NCBI RefSeq assembly: GCF_027857615.1
Contig: NZ_JAQIFT010000043.1
Coordinates: 124,001-188,000 of the forward strand
Length of the DNA: 64,000 nucleotides
Direction: 5' to 3'
Source: Holtiella tumoricola
Lineage (GTDB): Bacteria > Bacillota > Clostridia > Lachnospirales > Cellulosilyticaceae
Notes under the pieces: generated by a model
Told to the model about the DNA's origin: nothing
Seen by the model: only the letters and a program-made list of their open reading frames with translations
The model's database searches: none
Part shown: one piece after another, positions 43,475 to 50,906 of the stretch
Position numbering within the stretch: position 1 is the first letter of the stretch
Layout of the letters: the number at the start of each line of letters is the position of its first letter
Position numbers and translations under genes: made by a program

Positions 43475-44617
43475 ATGAGACGAAAAATACATACTTTTGC
43501 TGAAGTAGGCGGTGAAGAATACAAAACTAGTCAATTAGTTTGCCATGAGTTAGAGGTGCTAGATATACCTTATGAAAAAGTTACACAAACAGCTCTTATA
43601 GCCATAATGGATACAGGAAGAACTGGTCCAACAATTGCATTTAGAGCAGATATGGATGCCTTGCCTATGAAGGAGAATCTGAATAATTTAGTCGGGCCAA
43701 GAACTTGTGTCTCAGAACAAGAAGGGACTTGTCATGCATGTGGGCATGATGCACATACAGCGATGTTGCTTGGAAGTATACAAGTGCTACATCAGTTAAA
43801 AGAAAAACTTGTAGGGAGGCTAATCTTTTGCTTTGAAGCTGGTGAGGAATGTGGAAAAAGTGTCAAGCAGATACTTGAGGGGCTAGAAAAATTAAAACCT
43901 GATACGGTTTGGGCAATACATGTGTACTCAGGATTAGAGTCAGGAGAAATATCTGTAGAAGCAGGACCTAGAATGGCGGGGGGAGCAGGTGTTGGCATTC
44001 AAGTTAATGGACGAGGTGGACATGGTTCAAGACCGGATAAATCAATAAATCCAGTCTATGCAGCAGCTAATATTGTTACCAATATTCCAGGTACATTTGT
44101 AAACCAACTAGATGTTGAAAAAACGGTAACCTTTGGTATTACAACGATTATGGGTGGAGGTACGGCAAATATTTTTCCAAGTTCAGCAGAGATTACAGGC
44201 TCCTTAAGGTTCTTTGATACCAAAGAGGGGGAGAAGGCGATTGCACTTATTAAGAAAGTAGCTGAGCATACGGCAGCATTAAACGACTGTAGGGTTGAAT
44301 TTGCACCTACTACCAAGGTACTTATTGCACCTGTTATGAATGATGAAGGGTGTGTAAAGCTAGCCCAAGAAGGTATTAAAGAGATATATCCGCAAGGAAT
44401 AGTGGCTAAATGTAGTCCGTGGTATGCATCTGAATCTTTTTCAAGATATACACAGATCTATCCAAGTGTACTGGCATTTTTAGGAATCTCAAATTTGGAA
44501 TACGGTTCAGGTGCAGAGCATCATAATGAATATTTTGATATAGATGAAAAGGTGCTGAAGATAGGCGTAATGGCTACAGTCAAATATGGTATGAAGTATA
44601 TCGAAAGTTATGTATAA
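43475..44617 (+). CDS. M20-family amidohydrolase (N-acyl-amino-acid deacylase-like); true start probably upstream
   Basis: Cytoplasmic di-metal hydrolase of the M20D/HipO/YxeP class that removes an acyl group from an N-acylated amino acid. Metal-site motifs are CHACGHDAHTAMLLG, the catalytic Glu pair in EAGEECGKS, AIHVYSG and a C-terminal GAEHHNEYFD. ATG 43475 encodes MRRKIHTFAEVGGEE, but relatives carry about 20 residues before this helix and no ribosome site precedes it. The frame is open back to a stop at 43382 and contains no ATG, GTG or TTG. The strong GGGGGAAGGGG at 43403-43413 instead points to ATA 43415 or ATC 43421, giving an N-terminus of about 20 more residues (I-D-I-N-R-T-I-Q-L...). 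A non-canonical start is therefore likely. Confidence 0.88.
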   Translation: MRRKIHTFAEVGGEEYKTSQLVCHELEVLDIPYEKVTQTALIAIMDTGRTGPTIAFRADMDALPMKENLNNLVGPRTCVSEQEGTCHACGHDAHTAMLLGSIQVLHQLKEKLVGRLIFCFEAGEECGKSVKQILEGLEKLKPDTVWAIHVYSGLESGEISVEAGPRMAGGAGVGIQVNGRGGHGSRPDKSINPVYAAANIVTNIPGTFVNQLDVEKTVTFGITTIMGGGTANIFPSSAEITGSLRFFDTKEGEKAIALIKKVAEHTAALNDCRVEFAPTTKVLIAPVMNDEGCVKLAQEGIKEIYPQGIVAKCSPWYASESFSRYTQIYPSVLAFLGISNLEYGSGAEHHNEYFDIDEKVLKIGVMATVKYGMKYIESYV

Positions 44618-44634
44618 AATAAGGGGAGATTATA

Positions 44635-45237
44635 ATGAATAAATTTAGTATTTCCATATCACGTCAATTTGGAAGTTTAGGAAGACCTATAGCTAAGAAA
44701 ATGTCAGAAATTTTAAATATAGAATACTTTGATCGTGATATAGTAGACTTAGTAGCAAAGAAAATGGGTTTGACAGTAAAAGAAATAAGTGATTTAGAAG
44801 AAACAGTGGCAACAGGATGGGCACGTATGAAGAATCCTTTTGGGAGTGAAACTAACGAGATTCAAGATCAAATTTTCAAGGTGCAAGCTCAGACCATTAG
44901 GGAACTTGCAGAAAAGCAAAGTTGTATTATTGTAGGCAGATGTGCAGATAACATTCTAGAAGATGCTAAGAATAATTTTAATATCCATATTTATGCACCT
45001 TATGAGGATAGACTTTTAAACTGTGTAAACGAGTTGGGTATGACTAGCAAAGAAGCAAAAAAAATGATAGTAGAAGTAGATAAAGTAAGAGATGCTTATC
45101 ATATGCGTTATGCAAAGTATTATCCCAATGATAAAAATCATATGGATTTGATGATTAATTCAGCACTACTAGGTGTAGAGGGTACAGCTGAATTATTAAG
45201 TGATATTGTGAAAAAGTACTTTATAAAAGCAGTCTAA
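44635..45237 (+). CDS. Cytidylate-kinase-like family protein
   Basis: Small P-loop protein of 200 residues resembling the cytidylate-kinase-like family (PF13189). The N-terminal ISISRQFGSLGRPIAKKMSE is a variant of the nucleotide-binding loop (GSGGR is usual, GSLGR here), followed by the EYFDRDIVDLVAKK segment and SCIIVGRCADNIL. True CMP kinase differs in the CMP-binding insert, so this is not the essential Cmk. Such proteins often accompany transporter operons with no known role. It lies 17 bases after the M20 gene with GGGGAG as ribosome site. Confidence 0.85.
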   Translation: MNKFSISISRQFGSLGRPIAKKMSEILNIEYFDRDIVDLVAKKMGLTVKEISDLEETVATGWARMKNPFGSETNEIQDQIFKVQAQTIRELAEKQSCIIVGRCADNILEDAKNNFNIHIYAPYEDRLLNCVNELGMTSKEAKKMIVEVDKVRDAYHMRYAKYYPNDKNHMDLMINSALLGVEGTAELLSDIVKKYFIKAV

Positions 45238-45242
45238 ATCAA

Positions 45243-45581
45243 GTGATAGTATTACAGTCTACAGCTGATAGTATAGATAGGCAGGCAAAAGAAATCTTTC
45301 CTTTTGATATAATCTGTGATGCCAATCAGGATTTATATAAAGCCTTGGAGATTGAACCTATAGAGAATCTAAAGAAAGCTTTTTCTAAAGGGGTCGCTTT
45401 AAAGGCAACGAGAGCCAAGATAAAGGGGGTTACACATGGTGAGTATGAAGGTAATGAAAATCAACTACCAGCTTATTTTGTTGTAGATCCTACAAAGGAA
45501 GTGTTGATAGCACATTATTCTAAAACACTAGATGATGTACCTACTCATAAAGAAGTAATGAAACTTATAAATAACGAATAA
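45243..45581 (+). pseudogene. Peroxiredoxin-like (AhpC/TSA family) remnant lacking the active-site half
   Basis: The frame encodes 112 residues that match the second half of a peroxiredoxin-like redoxin: VLQSTADSIDRQ, the FPFDIICDANQDLYKALEIEP strand, QLPAYFVVDP and IAHYSKTLDDVP. The first half, which carries the peroxidatic cysteine in a C-P-x-C region, is absent, because the preceding gene stops 5 bases upstream. The only start is GTG 45243, with no ribosome site. The remaining cysteine (in IICDA) is structural. It looks like a decayed gene fused by deletion to this operon, although a retained non-enzymatic role cannot be excluded. Confidence 0.72.
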
Positions 45582-45600
45582 GGAAGAGGGGCATAACGTT

Positions 45601-46803
45601 ATGAAATATGATTTTAATACGATTATAGATAGACAGGGAAAAGATGCAGTAGCTGTAGATATTATCGATCAGTTACCAGTCAAAATTAAAGAGGGATTTA
45701 GTGTGATCCCTATGTGGGTTGCAGATATGAACTTTGCAACAGTGTCAACTATTCAAGAGGCTGTTATTAAAAGAACACAACATCCTACGTTTGGTTACTT
45801 TTTTCCACGTGAAGCGTATTATGATGCCATTATACAGTGGCAAAAAAGTAGGAATGAAGTAGAGGGACTAACAAAAGAGGAGATTAGTTATGAAAATGGT
45901 GTTTTAGGATGTGTTGTTTCTTCAGTGAATGCTTTTACATCTCCAGGAGAAGCAGTTTTGATTCATGCACCTACATACATTGGGTTTACCCATTGTCTTG
46001 AAGATAATGGTAGGAAGATTATACTAAGTCATCTGAAGCAAGATGATGAAGGAACATGGAGAATGGACTATGAAGATATGAACAAGAAGATTAAGGAGAA
46101 TAATATTCACTGTGTAGTATTTTGCTCTCCTCATAATCCGTGTGGTCGTGTCTGGGAAAAAGAAGAACTTGAAGCAGCTATGAAAGTGTATGCAGAAAAT
46201 GAGTGTGTTGTAATCTCAGATGAAATTTGGTCTGATCTTACATTAAGAGGGTATAGACATATTCCTACTCAAAGTATATCTGAAGATGCAAAGAATAGAA
46301 CCATTGCCATCTATGCACCATCAAAAACCTTTAATCTTGCAGGATTAATAGGTTCATACCATATTATTTATAACAAAATGTTACGCGATAGAGTACGTAA
46401 GTACGCAGCTTCAACCCATTATAATCATATGAATGTATTATCTATGTATGCATTAATAGGAGCCTATGAAGAAGCAGGCTATGAGTGGCTAGAAGAACTG
46501 AAAGAAGTTTTAACAGCCAATGTTGAATATGCTTATAACTATATTTGTGAGCATTTTAAAGGCGTTACACTTGCTAAGCCAGAAGGAACCTATATGCTCT
46601 ATTTAGATTGTAGCAAATGGTGTGAAACCCATAATAAATCCCTAGAAACTTTATTGCATAAAGGTATGTCGTATGGTGTTTTGTGGCAAGATGGGCGCCC
46701 ATTTAATCGACCAGATACAATAAGAATGAATGTGGCACTGCCTATGTCCTTGCTTAAAGAGGGAATGAAACGTTTAGATCAGTTTGTATTTAATGCTTGT
46801 TAA
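45601..46803 (+). CDS. MalY/PatB-type pyridoxal-phosphate C-S lyase (cystathionine beta-lyase-like aminotransferase fold)
   Basis: Pyridoxal-phosphate enzyme of 400 residues in the MalY/PatB subgroup of fold type I. These split the C-S bond of cystathionine, cystine or S-alkyl-cysteines to pyruvate, ammonia and a thiol. Visible motifs are the IPMWVADMNFAT opening typical of the subgroup, FCSPHNPCGRVW, ISDEIWSDL and APSKTFNLAGL with the cofactor lysine in SKTF. It has GGAAGAGG before the start and closes the operon ahead of a strong terminator. With an amino-acid importer and an M20 deacylase, it suggests use of an N-acylated or S-substituted cysteine as sulfur or carbon source, as in the Bacillus yxe and ytm systems. 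Confidence 0.92.
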   Translation: MKYDFNTIIDRQGKDAVAVDIIDQLPVKIKEGFSVIPMWVADMNFATVSTIQEAVIKRTQHPTFGYFFPREAYYDAIIQWQKSRNEVEGLTKEEISYENGVLGCVVSSVNAFTSPGEAVLIHAPTYIGFTHCLEDNGRKIILSHLKQDDEGTWRMDYEDMNKKIKENNIHCVVFCSPHNPCGRVWEKEELEAAMKVYAENECVVISDEIWSDLTLRGYRHIPTQSISEDAKNRTIAIYAPSKTFNLAGLIGSYHIIYNKMLRDRVRKYAASTHYNHMNVLSMYALIGAYEEAGYEWLEELKEVLTANVEYAYNYICEHFKGVTLAKPEGTYMLYLDCSKWCETHNKSLETLLHKGMSYGVLWQDGRPFNRPDTIRMNVALPMSLLKEGMKRLDQFVFNAC

Positions 46804-46815
46804 AAATGAGATAGG

Positions 46816-46864
46816 AATAGCTGGTGAGATTCTAATAGGAGTGTAGAGTCTCACCAGCTATTTT
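46816..46864 (+). terminator. Intrinsic terminator of amino-acid/C-S lyase operon
   Basis: A perfect 14-bp stem AATAGCTGGTGAGA (46816-46829) with TCTCACCAGCTATT (46849-46862), then TT. Confidence 0.92.
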
Positions 46865-47213
46865 ATGTTTTATAAGTTCATAAGATAGAAAAAGTTGAGA
46901 ATGTAAATAAGTCATGATTTAAAGTATATTTACTTGTTCAAATGTTTATATGAAAGAGGATTTATAAAATTATAAAGTGGTTATTGTGTATATTACATAA
47001 CAAGGGTTTTGAAAAGTATAAACTACTATTTACAAGATTAGCAAAAAACCATCAGAAATTGCTATATTTTAAAGTATATTCAAATAGTGTATACTTTGTA
47101 AGTAAAAGTCGATTTATGGAAGAATAAATCAAATAACTATATTAGAGGGGGAAGAGTTATTTGATTTTAAAATAGATTTATAAGAAAACAAGCGTTTAAG
47201 GGAGGGTAAAGAA
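46865..47213 (+). promoter_or_regulatory. Long leader of PAS kinase gene with repeats and a hairpin
   Basis: This gene-free stretch holds TTTAAAGTATATT twice (46918-46930 and 47068-47080), the dyad AAAGTATA (47071-47078)/TATACTTT (47090-47097), and a perfect 13-bp hairpin AAATCAAATAACT (47126-47138) with AGTTATTTGATTT (47155-47167). The hairpin loop carries AGAGGGGGAAG, a ribosome-site-like run followed by a 4-codon frame TTG-ATT-TTA-AAA-TAG at 47161. There is no T-run, so it is not a terminator. No certain promoter was found. Confidence 0.45.
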
Positions 47214-49316
47214 ATGGATAGAGCACTTCTAGATCATTTAGATGAGGGCATTATTATTTTTGATGAGGATTATAAAATTCAATTTTGCAATAAAAGGATA
47301 ATTGCGAAGTTAAAATATAGTAAAGATAATTTACATAATCAATATATAGGAGAAGTATTAGCAGAGTCCATAGAGAAAGTAATGGAGGCAAGTACAAAGT
47401 CTAATAGTAAAAACATAGTAACTAGCTTATATGATAAAGTAGGCAACTTAATTGAAGTACGAGTAAGAGTATTTAGAAATCAATGGTTAGGGAAAGAAAA
47501 CTATTGGTTAGTGATAAAAGAGTATAAAAAAGAAAAAGTTATGGCAAAAGAACTAGAAGTAATCTTAGAGAACATTCCTTATGCAATATGGTTAGCAGAT
47601 ACGGAAGATAATTATAAGTTTGCTAACTCTAATACACTTACAATGGTAAATCAATTAAGTGATATGAATAATATATCTAATAGAAAAGAGCTTTTAGAGC
47701 AACATCCTGAAGAAGTTTATAAAGAGACTTTAAATAAAGATATATTTAAAAAGGATCAAAGCATACTTCGTAAAGGCATTATGATTAATGAAGAACGTAT
47801 GAGTGCCAATGCTAAAGAAAATTTAACCTATCAGCTTATTAAAATTCCGCTATTTGATGAAAATCAAACTTACCAAGGCTATATAGGAATGAGCCAATAT
47901 AATATTTTGAAACAGAATGTAGATATTGCTAAAGTTATAGAGAGTAAAAATTCAGATTTTAGGATAGATCAAAAAGAACTTGATGATCAATTAGTACAGT
48001 CACTAGAGTTTAGTACAAGAGCAGCTAGAATATTTCAAGGAAATAATATTATTATATTAAAATATAATGAGAATGTAGAGAGGATGGAGGAAATTGGTAG
48101 ATTACAAAAGTCAGATGATAGGCTTTTGACGAATAGTCCTTTACGTATTGATGGCATTAAGTTAGTAGAACTTATAGAAGAAAATACGGAATGGAAAGTA
48201 GAAGTATTTGAACAAAAGATGGGGTGTAGGATAACAAAAGAATCAAAAACAATAGATGATAGCTATATTAGAATTAATCCTATTGAGTATAATAACAAGT
48301 TTATGGGGGCTATTTTTACGACATATGAATCAAAATTACAGTATCCACTAATGGACTCGTGTATTATTGATAAGCTTTGTCAGCATATAGCCGTACTTTT
48401 TAAGAGTATAGAATACTCGCTAGAGATAAGAAGTGAGTTATTGAAGAGAAAAGAAATAGAGGCAGAAAAAATTGCTTATCAAGAAGCTTTACAATTAGAA
48501 ACTTTAAAGTCAGAATTCCTTGCGAATATGTCTCATGAGTTGAAGACACCATTAAATATTATTTATAGTACAATGCAGATGTTTGAGCTAGAGGTTAAGG
48601 AAATAGATGAAGAAGACAGTATAGGAGAGATACTAAGTAAGTTAGAGCGATATAAAAGTATAGAGAAACAAAACATATTGAGGCTATTAAGGCTTATTAA
48701 TAACATTACAGATATATCTAAAATGGGAGCAGGATACTATCAAGCAAAATGGGTCAACTGCAATATTATAAGTATTATAGAAGACATTACCATGTCAGTT
48801 GTTGAGTACGTTAAAAATAAAGAACTTTCCATTATCTTTGATACAGAAGTAGAGGAGTTAGTTATGGCATGTGACCCTGAAAAAATTGAAAGGATTATGC
48901 TTAACTTACTTTCTAATGCGGTAAAATATACAAGTAAAGGAGACTCTATAGAAGTTAATCTTGGCATAGAAAAAAATAGATTGATTATTTCAGTAAAGGA
49001 TACAGGAATTGGTATACCAAAAGAAAAACAAGCTATGATTTTTGAGCGTTTTGCACAGGTAGATACTTCTTTTACAAGAAGGTGTGAAGGATCAGGTATT
49101 GGGCTTGCTTTGGTTAAATGTTTAGTAGAAATGCAACAGGGCAATATATATGTGGAAAGTGAAGAAGGAAAAGGTTCCTTGTTTGTTGTTAAAATTCCTA
49201 TACATCGAATAGATGAGCCACAACAGATAGATGAAAAAGATCATGGAGATCCAGAAAAAGAAGAGATGCTCATCCATAAATGTAAAATAGAATTTTCGGA
49301 TGTCTATGATTTATAA
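47214..49316 (+). CDS. Soluble PAS-domain hybrid-free sensor histidine kinase
   Basis: Orphan sensor kinase of 700 residues without membrane helices. A PAS domain opens the protein (HLDEGIIIFDEDYKIQFCNKRI, residues about 5-110), a second PAS lies at about 120-240 (ILENIPYAIWLADTEDNYKFAN), and a GAF-like region follows to about 400. The HisKA box LANMSHELKTPLN has phospho-acceptor His441, and a HATPase domain ends the protein (NLLSNAVKYT, DTGIGIP, GSGIGLALVK). GGGAGGG lies before the start. No response regulator gene is adjacent, so its partner is elsewhere. A cytoplasmic redox or small-ligand signal is likely from the PAS architecture. Confidence 0.92.
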   Translation: MDRALLDHLDEGIIIFDEDYKIQFCNKRIIAKLKYSKDNLHNQYIGEVLAESIEKVMEASTKSNSKNIVTSLYDKVGNLIEVRVRVFRNQWLGKENYWLVIKEYKKEKVMAKELEVILENIPYAIWLADTEDNYKFANSNTLTMVNQLSDMNNISNRKELLEQHPEEVYKETLNKDIFKKDQSILRKGIMINEERMSANAKENLTYQLIKIPLFDENQTYQGYIGMSQYNILKQNVDIAKVIESKNSDFRIDQKELDDQLVQSLEFSTRAARIFQGNNIIILKYNENVERMEEIGRLQKSDDRLLTNSPLRIDGIKLVELIEENTEWKVEVFEQKMGCRITKESKTIDDSYIRINPIEYNNKFMGAIFTTYESKLQYPLMDSCIIDKLCQHIAVLFKSIEYSLEIRSELLKRKEIEAEKIAYQEALQLETLKSEFLANMSHELKTPLNIIYSTMQMFELEVKEIDEEDSIGEILSKLERYKSIEKQNILRLLRLINNITDISKMGAGYYQAKWVNCNIISIIEDITMSVVEYVKNKELSIIFDTEVEELVMACDPEKIERIMLNLLSNAVKYTSKGDSIEVNLGIEKNRLIISVKDTGIGIPKEKQAMIFERFAQVDTSFTRRCEGSGIGLALVKCLVEMQQGNIYVESEEGKGSLFVVKIPIHRIDEPQQIDEKDHGDPEKEEMLIHKCKIEFSDVYDL

Positions 49317-49341
49317 AGAATTCATGTAAATAAAGTAGGCT

Positions 49342-49381
49342 AAAACCCTTGAACTTAAGCAACTTAGTTCAAGGGTTTTAA
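49342..49381 (+). terminator. Intrinsic terminator after PAS kinase
   Basis: A perfect 13-bp stem AAAACCCTTGAAC (49342-49354) with GTTCAAGGGTTTT (49367-49379). Confidence 0.9.
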
Positions 49382-49435
49382 TAATTGTAGTATAATAAAT
49401 ATTATAGACATAAATATATTTTTTTAAAAATATAC

Positions 49436-49489
49436 TTGAAAGTTTGTTTCCGTACGATTATAATGAATTTAAATTCGAACGTTCGAATT
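49436..49489 (+). promoter_or_regulatory. Nucleoside transporter promoter with 18-bp palindrome at +1
   Basis: TTGAAA (49436-49441) and TATAAT (49459-49464) are 17 bases apart. The predicted start near 49471 lies at the edge of the perfect palindrome AATTCGAACGTTCGAATT (49472-49489), which overlaps a second palindrome GAATTTAAATTC (49465-49476). The position suits a repressor operator acting before the riboswitch. Confidence 0.7.
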
Positions 49490-49510
49490 GTTAAAAAGAA
49501 AAATGTTAGG

Positions 49511-49581
49511 TACTTATATAAGCTTAGAGATAAGGTCTAAGCGTTTCTACCGACTACCATAAAGAGTCTGGGCTATGAGTA
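49511..49581 (+). ncRNA. Purine riboswitch aptamer
   Basis: A purine riboswitch fold is visible: P1 TACTTATA (49511-49518) with TATGAGTA (49574-49581); P2 GCTTAGA/TCTAAGC with loop GATAAGG; the diagnostic junction GTTTCTACC (49542-49550); P3 GACT/AGTC with loop CCATAAAG-like. The ligand-specifying position before TATGAG is C, as in guanine/hypoxanthine members, not U as in adenine members. The base just before it is G where A is usual, and P3 has an extra U. It precedes a nucleoside importer, which fits purine control. Confidence 0.88.
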
Positions 49582-49587
49582 AACTAT

Positions 49588-49708
49588 CCTAATATTTCTA
49601 AAGGCATATTTCGACTAAACAGATTTAGCATAATTAAATCAGTTATTTTGGAAGTGAATTTAGAAGTGTTAGGAAGATTACTCTTTGCTTATGCAAAGAG
49701 TTTTTTTT
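49588..49708 (+). terminator. Riboswitch expression platform (antiterminator and terminator)
   Basis: The terminator is ACTCTTTGC (49680-49688) with GCAAAGAGT (49693-49701) and eight T's. An alternative long helix pairs CCTAATATTTCTAA (49588-49601) with TTAGAAGTGTTAGG (49660-49673, two G-U), and beside it GAGTAA of P1 (49577-49582) with TTACTC (49678-49683) of the terminator arm. Purine binding would hold P1, free TTACTC and allow termination, so this is an OFF switch. Confidence 0.8.
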
Positions 49709-49743
49709 ATTTTGAGGAAATACATCATGGAAGGAAGAGGAAT

Positions 49744-50886
49744 ATGTTTAAAAAAAGTTTTAAATTATTAGTAGCTGGAACATTATCACTTGCTATGTTA
49801 TTAACAGGTTGTTCAACAGGAGGTACAGCGGTACAAGCTACAGATGCTCCTAAAACAGAAGAAAAAAGTGATAACAATCAAACAACTGCAAATGCAGATA
49901 TCAAAGCAGGATTTATTTATTCAGCACCAGTAGCAGATGGTGGATTTGTTCAATCTCATGATAAAGGTAGACTTTATTTAGAAGAACAACTTGGTGTACA
50001 AACAGTTTATAAAGAATCAGTACCAGAGACACAAGAAGTAGAAAAAGTAGCTAGAGATATGATTGACCAAGGATGCAATGTTATTTTTGCAGTATCATTT
50101 GGTTATATGGATTACATAGAAAAACTTTCAAAAGAATTCCCAGAAGTAACATTCTTCCATTGTTCAGGATATAAAACAACAGAAAATATGGCAAATTACT
50201 TTGGCCGTGTAGAAGATGCAAGATACATTACAGGTATGGTAGCAGGGCTTCAAACTGAGACGAACCAAATTGGATACGTTGCAGCGATGCCAATTCCAGA
50301 AGTTATTCGTGGAATCAATGCTTTTACACTTGGGGTAAAAGCTGTTAATCCAGATGCAGTTGTAAAAGTATCTTGGACAAACACATGGTATGATCCAGCA
50401 AAAGAAAAAGAAGCTGGAAGTGCTTTAATCGATCAAGGATGTGACGTACTTGCTCAACATCAAAATGCAGCAGGGGCACAACAAGCAGCAGAAGAAAAAG
50501 GTGTATGGTCAATCGGATATCACCAAGATATGAGTGGGATTGCTCCAAATGCAAATCTTGTTAGTGCAATTTGGAACTGGGGTCCTTATTATGTAGAAGC
50601 AGTACAGTCTGTTATTGATGGAACATTCACTCCTAGTGCTTACTGGGAAGGTATTGATGCAGGTATCGTAGATATTTCTCCTCTTACAGCAAATGCAAAA
50701 GAGGGTATAGCAGAAATCATTGAAGCAAGAAGAGCAGAGATGAAAGCAGGCACATTTAATACTTTCCAAGGTCCAATTAAAGACCAAGCAGGGAATGAAA
50801 GAGTACCAGAAGGCTCTGTATTAAGTGATGAAGACCAACTTTCAAATGATTGGTTTGTTGAAGGTGTAGTAGGCGATATTAACTAA
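49744..50886 (+). CDS. BMP-family nucleoside-binding lipoprotein
   Basis: Surface receptor of 380 residues of the basic membrane protein (BmpA/PnrA/NupN) family, which binds purine nucleosides. The signal peptide ends in LLTG with lipidated Cys23. The mature fold begins ADIKAGFIYSAPVADGGFVQSHDKGR, in which GGF-x-x-S-HDKGR is a family hallmark, and has YFGRVEDARYITGMVAGLQT. The open frame extends back to 49648, but that region is the riboswitch terminator; AAGAGG before ATG 49744 and the signal peptide fix the start. It is the first gene of a four-gene importer governed by the riboswitch. Confidence 0.95.
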   Translation: MFKKSFKLLVAGTLSLAMLLTGCSTGGTAVQATDAPKTEEKSDNNQTTANADIKAGFIYSAPVADGGFVQSHDKGRLYLEEQLGVQTVYKESVPETQEVEKVARDMIDQGCNVIFAVSFGYMDYIEKLSKEFPEVTFFHCSGYKTTENMANYFGRVEDARYITGMVAGLQTETNQIGYVAAMPIPEVIRGINAFTLGVKAVNPDAVVKVSWTNTWYDPAKEKEAGSALIDQGCDVLAQHQNAAGAQQAAEEKGVWSIGYHQDMSGIAPNANLVSAIWNWGPYYVEAVQSVIDGTFTPSAYWEGIDAGIVDISPLTANAKEGIAEIIEARRAEMKAGTFNTFQGPIKDQAGNERVPEGSVLSDEDQLSNDWFVEGVVGDIN

Positions 50887-50906
50887 TAAAATATAGGTGG
50901 CGCAAT

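Noticed and set aside
49472..49489. LexA/SOS box
   Set aside because: The Gram-positive SOS box has GAAC and GTTC separated by four bases; here they abut (GAACGTTC), and the target is a nucleoside importer.
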